A DNA stretch of 39,066 nt from Firmicutes bacterium CAG:646 (GCA_000432335.1 HF995355.1:1668-40733), one strand, 5' to 3'; positions 15,852 to 22,765 are shown, counted from the stretch's first letter. Numbers and translations: made by a program. The notes: generated by a model not told the origin, from the sequence alone.

Positions 15852-15880
15852 TTGCTTATGAGAATATTCTTTGTTATAAT
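15852..15880 (+). promoter_or_regulatory. Promoter of small gene / AraC-regulator pair
   Basis: TTGCTT (15852-15857) and a perfect TATAAT (15875-15880) are 17 bp apart. The small gene begins 27 bp downstream. Confidence 0.75.
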
Positions 15881-15907
15881 ACAATAAACTGAAGGGAGTG
15901 TAAGAGT

Positions 15908-16132
15908 ATGAGTAGTGTAAAAGAACGAATTATTGGTGCGGTAACAATTATGAATGAAAAAGATGCTGAAAAAATCTGGGAAATTATTCAATCTACATTT
16001 ATTTTGTCGCAGGCAGAAACTACTGTTCCAAATGCAGACGAGCTTGCAGCTTTATCTGCAAAAAAACAAGGAGATTCTGATTATTGTCCGGCATTTACGC
16101 AGGAAGAGGTATTAAAGGAATTAGGATTATAA
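15908..16132 (+). CDS. Small unrecognised protein (74 aa)
   Basis: The start is supported by AGGGAG about ten bases upstream. The sequence is soluble and mostly helical: SSVKERIIGAVTIMNEKDAE and KIWEIIQSTFILSQAET, a hinge, then a C-terminal TQEEVLKELGL. Size and layout recall antitoxin-like or DUF-type small proteins common in Lachnospiraceae, but no partner toxin gene is adjacent and I cannot name a family. It lies 18 bp upstream of the AraC-type regulator and shares its promoter, so the two are probably co-transcribed. Confidence 0.7.
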   Translation: MSSVKERIIGAVTIMNEKDAEKIWEIIQSTFILSQAETTVPNADELAALSAKKQGDSDYCPAFTQEEVLKELGL

Positions 16133-16150
16133 GAAAAAAGGAGTTTCCCC

Positions 16151-17017
16151 ATGTGTAATTCTCCCTATGAACTTACGTATAACGACTTAAATCCCCGCTT
16201 CCTTTTTTCTTGTCTTCAGGAGCGCAAGGAGGAAGAGCAGAATTATCATTGTCATGATTTTATTGAAATTGTGATTGTTTTGAAAGGCAAAGGACATTTT
16301 ATTATTAATGAAGAAGAAATTGCTGTCTCGGAAGGTAATGTATTGATTTTAAATCCCGGGACGTATCATCGAAGTATTCCCGCTCTTCCCCATACGCTGA
16401 CAGAATGTTATCTGGCTTTTACGGATGTGGATTTTGTAAATGCGCCGCGGAATTTTTTCCCTTTGTTTCATGATCAGAAGATGTTGGGGAAACTGCCGGA
16501 ACGGGTGAAAAAAGAAGTTTTTCAATTATGTTGCTCTATCGATCGGGAATCTCAGTCCAGGAATCCGGGGCGGTATTTTATGCTGAAAGCATATTTGGTA
16601 CAGGTAGTCTGCCTGCTTCTTCGCGTTGACCGACAGGAGGAGATGGCAGATCAGCACTGTTTAGTCGGGTATGAGTTTAAGTCTCCCAATAAAACTTATG
16701 TGGTACAGCAGATTATGAAGTATATGGAAAATCATTACAGAGAAAAGATTTCTCTGGATCAGATTGCAGAGAATATGTATCTGAGTCCGTTTTATATTTC
16801 CAAGCTTTTTAAAAGTGAAACAGGAGATACCCCCATCAATTATCTGATCAGTCTGCGGATGGAAAAAGCGAAAGGCTTGCTGGATCAGAACCCGGCTCTC
16901 TCCATTCAGGAGGCGGCAGCAGCGGTGGGCTATGAAGATGCGTACCATTTCAGTAAGCTGTTTAAAAAATATTATGGGCTGTCCCCGTTGTACTATAAAG
17001 CAAGAATTGAAAAATAA
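16151..17017 (+). CDS. AraC-family transcriptional regulator with cupin sensor domain
   Basis: 288 residues. The N-terminal cupin-like domain contains YHCHDFIEIVIVLKGKGHF and the turn EGNVLILNPGTYHRS, the layout of ligand-binding arms in sugar-responsive AraC proteins. The C-terminal double helix-turn-helix (about 190-286) has ISLDQIAENMYLSPFYISKL and the family signature AAAAVGYEDAYHFSKLFKKY followed by GLSPLYYKARI. It would bind promoter DNA and usually activates nearby carbohydrate or stress genes; no obvious target sits directly next to it. AAGGAG precedes the ATG. Autoregulation through the upstream promoter is possible but not shown. Confidence 0.9.
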   Translation: MCNSPYELTYNDLNPRFLFSCLQERKEEEQNYHCHDFIEIVIVLKGKGHFIINEEEIAVSEGNVLILNPGTYHRSIPALPHTLTECYLAFTDVDFVNAPRNFFPLFHDQKMLGKLPERVKKEVFQLCCSIDRESQSRNPGRYFMLKAYLVQVVCLLLRVDRQEEMADQHCLVGYEFKSPNKTYVVQQIMKYMENHYREKISLDQIAENMYLSPFYISKLFKSETGDTPINYLISLRMEKAKGLLDQNPALSIQEAAAAVGYEDAYHFSKLFKKYYGLSPLYYKARIEK

Positions 17018-17049
17018 GTGGGACAGATGAAAATCGTATTCATTATAAA

Positions 17050-17099
17050 AATAATACTCCATTTTTATTAAAAACTGCTGAAATGGGGTATTATTTTTT
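17050..17099 (+). terminator. Terminator between AraC gene and ribosomal block
   Basis: A 15-bp stem, AATAATACTCCATTT (17050-17064) with AAATGGGGTATTATT (17081-17095), contains one G-U pair and is followed by Ts. Confidence 0.85.
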
Positions 17100-17101
17100 C
17101 C

Positions 17102-17130
17102 TTGACGCAAGTCCATGAGCGTGTTATACT
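17102..17130 (+). promoter_or_regulatory. Promoter of rpmG-secE-nusG-rplKA
   Basis: TTGACG (17102-17107) and TATACT (17125-17130) are separated by 17 bp. It heads a leader of about 115 nt before rpmG. Confidence 0.8.
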
Positions 17131-17141
17131 CAAGGAGCGAC

Positions 17142-17186
17142 ATGGAAGTAGGTCTTTTTTTTATGCCTAAAAACGGGAGGTCGTGA
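17142..17186 (+). promoter_or_regulatory. Possible leader peptide in rpmG leader (14 codons)
   Basis: AAGGAG (17132-17137) stands about four bases before an ATG whose frame reads MEVGLFFMPKNGRS and stops at 17184-17186. It lies wholly between the promoter and rpmG. It also overlaps a possible long-range stem between the T-run at about 17151-17160 and the A-run ahead of GTCCG (about 17203-17213). It could be a translated regulatory leader or a chance frame in a structured 5' UTR. Confidence 0.3.
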
Positions 17187-17252
17187 AGCCCGCTGGCAGA
17201 AGAAAAAAGTCCGTTGCAACAACGCAAATCAACACAAGTGGAGGTGGAAGTC

Positions 17253-17402
17253 GTGCGCGTAAGAATCACATTGGCATGTACAGAATGTAAACAGCGGAAT
17301 TACAACATGACAAAAGAGAAAAAGAATCATCCAGAGAGAATGGAGACCAAAAAGTATTGTAAGTTCTGCAGAACACACACAATGCACAAAGAGACGAAAT
17401 AA
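17253..17402 (+). CDS. rpmG: Ribosomal protein bL33
   Basis: 49 residues, a component of the large ribosomal subunit near the E site. The sequence RVRITLACTECKQRNYN with later CKFCRTHTMHKETK has both CxxC pairs, so this is the zinc-binding (C+) form. The start is GTG, chosen because GGAGG at 17240-17244 is correctly spaced and the family begins at this position; an upstream frame extension would swallow the ribosome binding site. First gene of the rpmG-secE-nusG cluster, an order conserved in Firmicutes. Confidence 0.95.
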   Translation: MRVRITLACTECKQRNYNMTKEKKNHPERMETKKYCKFCRTHTMHKETK

Positions 17403-17425
17403 GAATGTCTTTATGAGGTGAAACT

Positions 17426-17632
17426 ATGGCAGAATCTGCAAAGAAAGAAAAGGCTCCAAAAAAGAGCTGGACGAAAGGGCTCAAGTCCGAATTTAGCAAG
17501 ATTATATGGACTGATAAGAAGACACTGGCAAAACAGACCGTTGCGGTTGTGTCTATTACGGTGATTTTGAGTGTTCTGATTACCGTTTTGGACAGTGTAG
17601 TACTGGAGTTCATTAATTTATTGATCAAATAA
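17426..17632 (+). CDS. secE: Preprotein translocase subunit SecE
   Basis: 68 residues. A Lys-rich cytoplasmic N-terminus contains WTKGLKSEFSKIIWTDKKTL, the amphipathic helix conserved in SecE. It is followed by one membrane helix, TVAVVSITVILSVLITVLDS. It clamps SecY in the SecYEG translocation channel in the cytoplasmic membrane. The short single-helix form is usual in Gram-positives. It lies 23 bp after rpmG and 16 bp before nusG. Confidence 0.95.
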   Translation: MAESAKKEKAPKKSWTKGLKSEFSKIIWTDKKTLAKQTVAVVSITVILSVLITVLDSVVLEFINLLIK

Positions 17633-17648
17633 GGACAAGGGTGAAGAA

Positions 17649-18164
17649 ATGGCAGAGACAAACTGGTATGTGGCTCATACTTATTCGGGCTACGAAAACA
17701 AAGTAAAAGCCAACATTGAAAAGACAATCGAGAACCGGCATCTGGAAGATCAGATTCTGGAGGTTCGGGTACCCATGCAGGATGTGGTGGAAGTGAAGAA
17801 CGGAGCCCAGAAGCAGGTATCCAAAAAGTTGTTTCCGGGATATGTTCTGATTAATATGGTGATGAACGATGATACTTGGTATGTCGTTCGGAATACTCGT
17901 GGTGTGACAGGGTTTGTCGGACCGGGATCAAAACCGGTGCCGTTAACCGAAGAGGAAATCGGTCTGCTGGGTATTCAGCCGGAAGCCATCGAAATCGATT
18001 ATGCAGAAGGCGACAGCGTAGTTGTTACCGGAGGTGCATGGAAAGATACGACTGGAATGATTCAGAGTATCAACAGGCAGAAGCAGCTTGTAACGATCAA
18101 TGTTGAGTTGTTTGGACGCGAAACTCCTGTTGAGATCAGTTTCGCAGAAGTTAAAAAATTGTAA
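17649..18164 (+). CDS. nusG: Transcription termination/antitermination factor NusG
   Basis: 171 residues. The NGN domain begins NWYVAHTYSGYENKVKANIE and includes KLFPGYVLINMVMND and RNTRGVTGFVG. The C-terminal KOW domain has EGDSVVVTGGAWKDTTGMIQ, where the common GPF is replaced by GAW. NusG binds RNA polymerase across the cleft, affects pausing and elongation, and links polymerase to the ribosome or Rho. Its place between secE and rplK is the conserved bacterial order. Confidence 0.96.
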   Translation: MAETNWYVAHTYSGYENKVKANIEKTIENRHLEDQILEVRVPMQDVVEVKNGAQKQVSKKLFPGYVLINMVMNDDTWYVVRNTRGVTGFVGPGSKPVPLTEEEIGLLGIQPEAIEIDYAEGDSVVVTGGAWKDTTGMIQSINRQKQLVTINVELFGRETPVEISFAEVKKL

Positions 18165-18183
18165 AGAATCATAGCGATATGGT

Positions 18184-18214
18184 TCGTGGGAGGGAAATCC
18201 CCGCAATTACCACA
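18184..18214 (+). promoter_or_regulatory. L1-site-like RNA element, copy 1 (before rplK)
   Basis: GTGG (18186-18189) pairs with CCAC (18210-18213) and an inner GGG pairs with CCC, leaving an asymmetric internal loop (GA against GCAATTA). Two short helices flanking an asymmetric loop is the general shape of ribosomal protein L1 binding sites in 23S rRNA and in L1-regulated mRNAs. The rplK ribosome binding site begins three bases later. Confidence 0.55.
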
Positions 18215-18232
18215 TTATAGGAGGTCATTACA

Positions 18233-18658
18233 ATGGCAAAGAAAGTAACAGGATACATCAAATTACAGATTCCTGCTGGTAAGGCAACACCAGCACCACC
18301 AGTTGGACCGGCTCTGGGTCAGCATGGTGTAAACATTGTACAGTTTACAAAAGAGTTCAATGCTAGAACTGCAGATAAGGGAGATGTGATCATCCCTGTA
18401 ATCATTACTGTATACGCAGACAGAAGTTTCAGCTTTATAACCAAAACTCCACCAGCTGCAGTTTTGTTGAAGAAAGCTTGTAACATCAAATCAGGTTCAG
18501 GCGTTCCGAACAAAACAAAAGTAGCTACAATTTCCAAAGACAAAGTAAGAGAAATTGCTGAAATGAAAATGCCAGATCTGAATGCAGCAACTGTAGAAGC
18601 AGCTATGAGCATGATCGCAGGAACTGCAAGAAGTATGGGAATCACTGTTGAGGAATAA
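18233..18658 (+). CDS. rplK: Ribosomal protein uL11
   Basis: 141 residues, the full usual length. The N-terminal domain carries KLQIPAGKATPAPPVGPALG, the proline-rich segment of the thiostrepton-binding site. The C-terminal rRNA-binding domain includes SGVPNKTKVATISKDKVREI and the end MSMIAGTARSMGITVEE. L11 forms the base of the L7/L12 stalk with 23S rRNA in the GTPase centre. The strong site ATAGGAGG precedes the ATG. It is followed by rplA in the conserved rplK-rplA pair. Confidence 0.97.
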   Translation: MAKKVTGYIKLQIPAGKATPAPPVGPALGQHGVNIVQFTKEFNARTADKGDVIIPVIITVYADRSFSFITKTPPAAVLLKKACNIKSGSGVPNKTKVATISKDKVREIAEMKMPDLNAATVEAAMSMIAGTARSMGITVEE

Positions 18659-18694
18659 TCAGCAGCACAAACAGCAATCTATTATCAATCATAG

Positions 18695-18725
18695 TCGTGG
18701 GAGGGCAATCCCCGCAATTACCACA
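18695..18725 (+). promoter_or_regulatory. L1-site-like RNA element, copy 2 (before rplA)
   Basis: This is a 31-bp sequence identical to copy 1 except for one base. The same GTGG/CCAC and GGG/CCC pairing is possible. The downstream stem arm runs straight into the AGGAGG of rplA, so protein binding there could block initiation. Confidence 0.55.
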
Positions 18726-18739
18726 GGAGGTTATAGGAA

Positions 18740-19432
18740 ATGAAACACGGTAAAAAATATATGGAAACTGCAAAAGCAGTTGATCGTGCAAAACTGTATG
18801 ATCCAGATGAAGCTATCGCTTTAGTTAAGAAAGCTGCTGTTGCAAAATTTGATGAAACAATCGAAGCTCATATCAGAACAGGTTGTGACGGACGTCATGC
18901 AGATCAGCAGATTCGTGGCGCAGTAGTTCTGCCTCACGGAACAGGTAAAACTGTTCGTGTGCTGGTATTTGCAAAGGGTGCAAAAGCTGATGAAGCTTTG
19001 GCAGCTGGCGCAGAGCATGTAGGAGCTGAGGAACTGATTCCGAAGATCCAGAACGAAGGATGGCTGGATTTTGACGTAGTTGTTGCTACACCGGATATGA
19101 TGGGTGTTGTTGGACGTCTGGGTCGTGTACTTGGACCGAAGGGCTTAATGCCAAACCCAAAAGCCGGTACTGTAACAATGGACGTTACAAAAGCTGTTAA
19201 CGATATCAAAGCTGGTAAGATTGAATACCGTCTTGACAAAACAAATATCATTCACGTGCCAATCGGAAAAGCTTCTTTCTCAGAAGAAAAGTTAGCGGAC
19301 AACTTCCAGACGCTGATGGGTGCGATCAACAAAGCAAAACCTGCTGCACTGAAAGGTCAGTACCTGAGAAGCGTAACAATCGCTCCTACTATGGGACCTG
19401 GTGTAAAGATCAACCCGATGAAACTTGTGTAA
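18740..19432 (+). CDS. rplA: Ribosomal protein uL1
   Basis: 230 residues, normal length. Signature regions include GRHADQQIRGAVVLPHGTGK and VGRLGRVLGPKGLMPNPKAG, the conserved L1 core, followed by GKIEYRLDKTNIIHVPIGK. L1 binds the mobile stalk of 23S rRNA at the E site and in many bacteria represses translation of its own rplK-rplA mRNA. The paired RNA elements before rplK and rplA fit such autoregulation. A terminator follows at once. Confidence 0.97.
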   Translation: MKHGKKYMETAKAVDRAKLYDPDEAIALVKKAAVAKFDETIEAHIRTGCDGRHADQQIRGAVVLPHGTGKTVRVLVFAKGAKADEALAAGAEHVGAEELIPKIQNEGWLDFDVVVATPDMMGVVGRLGRVLGPKGLMPNPKAGTVTMDVTKAVNDIKAGKIEYRLDKTNIIHVPIGKASFSEEKLADNFQTLMGAINKAKPAALKGQYLRSVTIAPTMGPGVKINPMKLV

Positions 19433-19444
19433 TTTATAAAGGAA

Positions 19445-19476
19445 AAATCTCCAGAGTAAAATCTGGGGATTTTTTT
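19445..19476 (+). terminator. Terminator after rplA
   Basis: AAATCTCCAGA (19445-19455) pairs with TCTGGGGATTT (19462-19472), with one G-U pair, followed by Ts. It separates the rplKA unit from rplJL. Confidence 0.85.
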
Positions 19477-19486
19477 GAAATAAATC

Positions 19487-19515
19487 TTGACAAGTACTCG
19501 ATTCAATGATATTAT
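19487..19515 (+). promoter_or_regulatory. Promoter of rplJ-rplL
   Basis: TTGACA (19487-19492) and TATTAT (19510-19515) are 17 bp apart; transcription would begin just ahead of the L10 leader. Confidence 0.8.
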
Positions 19516-19524
19516 ACATGAGTA

Positions 19525-19640
19525 TCACGCCGAAGACAGCAGGTGCCGTAAGGCATAAGTGGAAACGCCTGCCGAGGAAAATACATTCTTATACAAGAAT
19601 TGAGTCCTCTTTGTCGTGCGCAAAGAGGTTTTTTTATTTG
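19525..19640 (+). ncRNA. Ribosomal protein L10 leader with transcription attenuator
   Basis: The core at about 19529-19579 has the conserved GCAGGTGCCGTAAGGC segment, whose GCAGG (19539-19543) pairs with CCTGC (19568-19572) and closes an internal loop. This is the recognised binding site for the L10(L12) complex upstream of rplJ. It is followed by an ATTCTT/AAGAAT hairpin (19585-19600) and a terminator, CCTCTTTG (19606-19613) with CAAAGAGG (19621-19628) and seven Ts. When free L10-L12 binds the leader, rplJL transcription is expected to be reduced, as in other Firmicutes. Confidence 0.9.
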
Positions 19641-19676
19641 GCGGTACACAAAATCTATAAGGAGGTGCACCATTTC

Positions 19677-20165
19677 ATGGCAAAAGTTGAACTGAAAAAG
19701 CCTATCGTAGAAGAGATTTCACAGTATATCGCTGATGCACAGAGCGTTGTGCTTGTAAATTACAGCGGACTGACAGTTGCTCAGGATACACAGTTACGTA
19801 AAGAGCTGAGAGAAGCAGGTGTTGTATACAAAGTATACAAAAACACTATGATGAACTTTGCTTTCCAGGGAACACCGTGTGAAGCACTGTGCAAACATCT
19901 GGATGGAACTAACGCACTGGCTATCTGTAAAGATGATGCAACTGCACCTGCAAGAATTATTGCAAAATTTGCAAAAACAGCTCCGAAGCTGGAACTGATC
20001 GCAGGTGTTGTAGAAGGTGGTTACTATGATGAGGCTGGAATCAAAGCCCTTTCCGAAGTACCTTCCAGAGAAGAACTTCTTGGAAAATTGCTTGGAAGCA
20101 TCCAGTCCCCAATCGCAAACTTTGCTCGCGTTATCAGCCAGATCGCAGAAGCAAAAGAGGCTTAA
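19677..20165 (+). CDS. rplJ: Ribosomal protein uL10
   Basis: 162 residues. It starts MAKVELKKPIVEEISQYIAD, followed by SVVLVNYSGLTVAQDTQLRK and YKVYKNTMMNFAF, the rRNA-binding part. The C-terminal helix, PIANFARVISQIAEAKEA, recruits L7/L12 dimers. It is the stalk base protein that links L7/L12 to 23S rRNA. The start at 19677 follows AAGGAGGTGCACC; a longer frame reaching up to 19506 runs through the L10 leader and is not coding. It is expressed under L10-leader attenuation. Confidence 0.97.
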   Translation: MAKVELKKPIVEEISQYIADAQSVVLVNYSGLTVAQDTQLRKELREAGVVYKVYKNTMMNFAFQGTPCEALCKHLDGTNALAICKDDATAPARIIAKFAKTAPKLELIAGVVEGGYYDEAGIKALSEVPSREELLGKLLGSIQSPIANFARVISQIAEAKEA

Positions 20166-20330
20166 TTTTCTTAGCGAAAGCGAGCTGAAGGCGAAGCTTG
20201 AGGTTAGAAAATTAAGCCGTTCAACGGAACAAAGTGAAGTTGAACTTCAAACAATCTTAGCGAAAGCGAGCTGAAGGCGAGAAAATGGGTCATTCAACGG
20301 CGCAAGGCGAAGTTGAATATCGAAAAAGCA
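20159..20330 (+). repeat. Duplicated hairpin module between rplJ and rplL
   Basis: A 26-bp sequence starting TCTTAGCGAAAGCGAGCTGA is identical at 20169-20194 and 20255-20280 (86 bp apart). Each copy is followed by a hairpin: GTTCAAC/GTTGAAC (20219-20225 / 20239-20245) and ATTCAAC/GTTGAAT (20292-20298 / 20312-20318), both with 13-nt loops. The end pair changes from G-C to A-T in a compensating way. In addition, GGCTTAATTTTC (20159-20170) and GAAAATTAAGCC (20207-20218) form a perfect 12-bp stem that includes the rplJ stop codon. Confidence 0.8.
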
Positions 20331-20387
20331 GCATAGGCTGCGTAAATTGAAAATGAAAACAAAATTTATAATTGGAGGTAAACAATA

Positions 20388-20762
20388 ATGGCAAAATTAA
20401 CTACAGCTGAATTTATTGAAGCTATCAAAGAGCTGTCCGTTCTGGAACTGAACGAATTAGTAAAAGCATGTGAAGAAGAATTTGGTGTATCCGCAGCAGC
20501 AGGTGTTGTTGTAGCAGCAGCAGGCGGTGCAGCAGAAGCAGCAGAAGAGAAAGATGAGTTCGACGTAGAACTGACAGAAGTTGGACCAAACAAAGTTAAA
20601 GTTATCAAAGTTGTTCGTGAAGCAACAGGTCTTGGTCTGAAAGAAGCTAAAGAAGTTGTAGATGGCGCTCCGAAAGTTCTGAAAGAGGGCGTTTCTAAAG
20701 CAGAAGCAGAAGAAATGAAGACAAAACTGGAAGCAGAAGGAGCAAAAGTAACTCTGAAATAA
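20388..20762 (+). CDS. rplL: Ribosomal protein bL12 (L7/L12)
   Basis: 124 residues. The N-terminal dimerisation and L10-binding helices (TTAEFIEAIKELSVLELNEL) and an Ala/Glu-rich hinge (AGVVVAAAGGAAEAAEEKDE) precede the factor-binding globular domain with NKVKVIKVVREATGLGLKEA and AKEVVDGAPKVLKEGVSKAE. It recruits elongation factors to the ribosome in multiple copies, which is why it normally exceeds L10 in expression. A strong GGAGG lies upstream. It is followed by a terminator rather than by rpoB, unlike the common bacterial order. Confidence 0.97.
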   Translation: MAKLTTAEFIEAIKELSVLELNELVKACEEEFGVSAAAGVVVAAAGGAAEAAEEKDEFDVELTEVGPNKVKVIKVVREATGLGLKEAKEVVDGAPKVLKEGVSKAEAEEMKTKLEAEGAKVTLK

Positions 20763-20793
20763 TCAGAGTCTTTGCAAAAGCTGAGAGTAATAG

Positions 20794-20841
20794 AAAAAGA
20801 GTACAGAATTATGGGGTATACATAATTCTGTACTCTTTTTT
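20794..20841 (+). terminator. Strong terminator after rplL
   Basis: A perfect 15-bp stem, GAGTACAGAATTATG (20799-20813) with CATAATTCTGTACTC (20821-20835), has flanking As and a T-run, so it may work in both directions. It cuts rplJL off from the downstream genes. Confidence 0.92.
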
Positions 20842-20862
20842 GCATTTGTACTGGAACAACTT

Positions 20863-21285
20863 TTAAAGATTATCCAACACCAGACTGGCAGTGATCGCAC
20901 TATCAATGAGGGGGACCCAGTTTTTGGAAATTTTGAGTATAATGTTTTCCGAAGGGGTCTGTCCGGGCTGGCTGAGAAAATCCATATAGAGCGTGGCAAA
21001 AAGCCGCAGGTTGTTGTCGGCATGCTGCGCATATTCTCTTGCCATATTGATCATTACGGAAGGATCACGATCGCGCCGTTCGGCGGTTGCGTGCATGGAG
21101 TCCATAAAAATTTTAAAGTGTTTCGGGTCCCATGCGGCAAGTACAGCGCATTTACATACGCCTTTGGTAAAGAAATATTGATGACGTAAAAAAGAAAATG
21201 CTGTTTCAAAGCGTGAAAAATGCTGTGGGGACAGGAATACGCGCTGGTCTAACAAGGCGGGTATACATTTTTCTTCCCAACTCAT
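20863..21285 (-). CDS. Unrecognised soluble protein (140 aa)
   Basis: The reverse-strand start is preceded by AGAGGTG. The sequence has no membrane helix or signal peptide and is predicted to be largely helical: SWEEKCIPALLDQRVFLSPQ, RFETAFSFLRHQYFFTKGVC, FKIFMDSMHATAERRDRDPS, then MAREYAQHADNNLRLFATLY. Two cysteines lie close together in GVCKCAVLAAW. No family was recognised. It has its own minus-strand promoter (TTGATT-N17-TATAAC, complement of 21341-21369) overlapping the end of the LacI gene region, and it faces the rplL terminator. Confidence 0.7.
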   Translation of the reverse strand: MSWEEKCIPALLDQRVFLSPQHFSRFETAFSFLRHQYFFTKGVCKCAVLAAWDPKHFKIFMDSMHATAERRDRDPSVMINMAREYAQHADNNLRLFATLYMDFLSQPGQTPSENIILKISKNWVPLIDSAITASLVLDNL

Positions 21286-21340
21286 ATTGTTTCACCTCTT
21301 TTCTATTATATTTGGATACAAACTGTAATAGTCTTTCTAT

Positions 21341-21369
21341 GTTATACTGGGTGACAATTTGTAAATCAA
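21341..21369 (-). promoter_or_regulatory. Minus-strand promoter of the 140-aa gene
   Basis: On the reverse strand, TTGATT (complement of 21364-21369) and TATAAC (complement of 21341-21346) are 17 bp apart, just past the LacI stop codon. Confidence 0.55.
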
Positions 21370-21383
21370 GGCAGAGATAAAAA

Positions 21384-22418
21384 TTACTCTTTTTCCGTGG
21401 TAGCTCTTCGGATCAAGTAGGGAGTGATTACTTTGTGAACCGGTTTTTCCTGAGGCGCTGGACGTCTCTTTTTTCGTTCGTTCATCTGTTCTACCAAAAG
21501 TTTCATAGCCTCTTGAGCAATCTGATCGATATGCTGTCCGACTGTACTGATAGGGATTGCCGCTTCGGAAGAGATGGGGGAATCGTCAAAACCTACGATA
21601 TAATAATCATCAGGAAGTTTTCCATATTTTTGGAGCAAAAGGTTGACGAGTACATTGGCATCCGTATCGTTGGAAACAAAAATTCCTTTTCTCTGCTGGA
21701 GATAATCCTGTTCCAGCTGACTGATAATCTCGCTGAGATTTTGACGTATCTGGTCATAAGTATTTCCCAAAACCCTGTAAATAATTTTATGATTGAGATT
21801 ATTTTCCTGACAAATATCCAGAAATCCCTGAATTCGTCCATAGGCAGGAACGTCTGGAGCAGTGGGAGAATTCAAATGGATAAATACGTCGCAGTTGTGG
21901 TTTAAAAGCAGACTGGTGGCCTGAACACCACCCATATAATTGTCTGTATTAACGCTGGATACGTATTTGTCTTCTCGTTCTATCGTTACGATCGGGATGT
22001 GAAGATCAGCCAACTCCTGAGAAGGAATCGTAAAGCTCAGGATAATCAGTCCCTCTATTTTGTATGCCATTAATTCCTGAATATACTGGCGTTCCGTTTC
22101 GGGGTGTTCGTTTCCGATGAATACGAGAAATTTGTAACCAAATTCTTCATAACTAAGTAAAAGCTGATTTAATATTTCGGAATAGTAGTGATTCCTCAGA
22201 TTGGGAACGATGATACCCACAAATTCTGTTTTTCCATTTGCCAAAATTCGTGCTACCTTATTTTCTTTGTAATTCAGATCCTCTAATGCTTTTGAAATGA
22301 TTTCCTGATTTTCCAGAGTAAGTGAGTCGGGATTGTTAAAATATCTGGAAATTGTTGTTTTGGAAAAATTCGTGTATCGGGCAATATCGTCAAATGTAAC
22401 ATTCTTTTTTTGTTTCAT
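21384..22418 (-). CDS. LacI-family repressor of the adjacent sugar operon
   Basis: 344 residues. The N-terminal helix-turn-helix is VTFDDIARYTNFSKTTISRY, with hinge helix NYKENKVARILANGK. The periplasmic-binding-protein-like ligand domain starts TEFVGIIVPNLRNHYYSEIL, with SSVNTDNYMGGVQATSLLLN and later YYIVGFDDSPISSEAAIPIS. Proteins of this type (ScrR/SusR-like) release operator DNA when they bind sugar. It is divergent from the binding-protein/permease/GH32 operon, and palindromic CGGTTAC-type operators lie in the shared 347-bp region. It probably represses both directions, with a fructoside or sucrose as likely inducer given the GH32 enzyme. GAGAGG precedes its ATG on the reverse strand. 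Confidence 0.92.
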   Translation of the reverse strand: MKQKKNVTFDDIARYTNFSKTTISRYFNNPDSLTLENQEIISKALEDLNYKENKVARILANGKTEFVGIIVPNLRNHYYSEILNQLLLSYEEFGYKFLVFIGNEHPETERQYIQELMAYKIEGLIILSFTIPSQELADLHIPIVTIEREDKYVSSVNTDNYMGGVQATSLLLNHNCDVFIHLNSPTAPDVPAYGRIQGFLDICQENNLNHKIIYRVLGNTYDQIRQNLSEIISQLEQDYLQQRKGIFVSNDTDANVLVNLLLQKYGKLPDDYYIVGFDDSPISSEAAIPISTVGQHIDQIAQEAMKLLVEQMNERKKRRPAPQEKPVHKVITPYLIRRATTEKE

Positions 22419-22513
22419 AACGAACCTCTCATATTTTGTAAGAACAGAAAAATGTAGTTTTGCCTTCGGTAGATGTTGGGGTCAAAAGATGCCTGACATC
22501 TTCGGTAATTATA

Positions 22514-22564
22514 AGTATAGCAGATGTATAGATACAGGACAAGAAGTAATCGGTTACGTAACCG
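22514..22564 (-). promoter_or_regulatory. LacI-gene promoter and upstream operator
   Basis: On the reverse strand, TTGTCC (complement of 22537-22542) and TATACT (complement of 22514-22519) are 17 bp apart. A 14-bp perfect palindrome, CGGTTACGTAACCG, lies at 22551-22564, just upstream of the -35, in a good position for autoregulation or looping to the second operator. Confidence 0.7.
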
Positions 22565-22653
22565 GTTTTGTTAAATGGTTCTAAAACGGACATAAGGTTA
22601 TCGTATACTTTTAACAAAAATACAGGAAATAAAGGAAAAATCAAGGTATTTGA

Positions 22654-22682
22654 TTGACGAAAAATATATTCCGTGATAGTAT
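22654..22682 (+). promoter_or_regulatory. Promoter of the fructoside uptake operon
   Basis: TTGACG (22654-22659) and TAGTAT (22677-22682) are 17 bp apart, directly upstream of the main operator. Confidence 0.7.
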
Positions 22683-22690
22683 GAAAACAT

Positions 22691-22717
22691 AAAGTAACCG
22701 GTTACTTTACCGGTTAA
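22691..22717 (+). promoter_or_regulatory. LacI-type operator over the start site
   Basis: The 18-bp perfect palindrome AAAGTAACCGGTTACTTT (22691-22708) covers the expected transcription start, and a second partial copy, TACCGGTTA, follows (22709-22717). Together with 22551-22564 this gives two operators about 140 bp apart. Confidence 0.85.
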
Positions 22718-22765
22718 TTGAAAATAAGAGGACAGGGAATATAGCAGACACAGGAGGAAGTATTT

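Noticed and set aside
19506..19676. 57-codon N-terminal extension of rplJ
   Set aside because: It runs through the L10 leader and its terminator hairpin; the 19677 start has a strong ribosome binding site.
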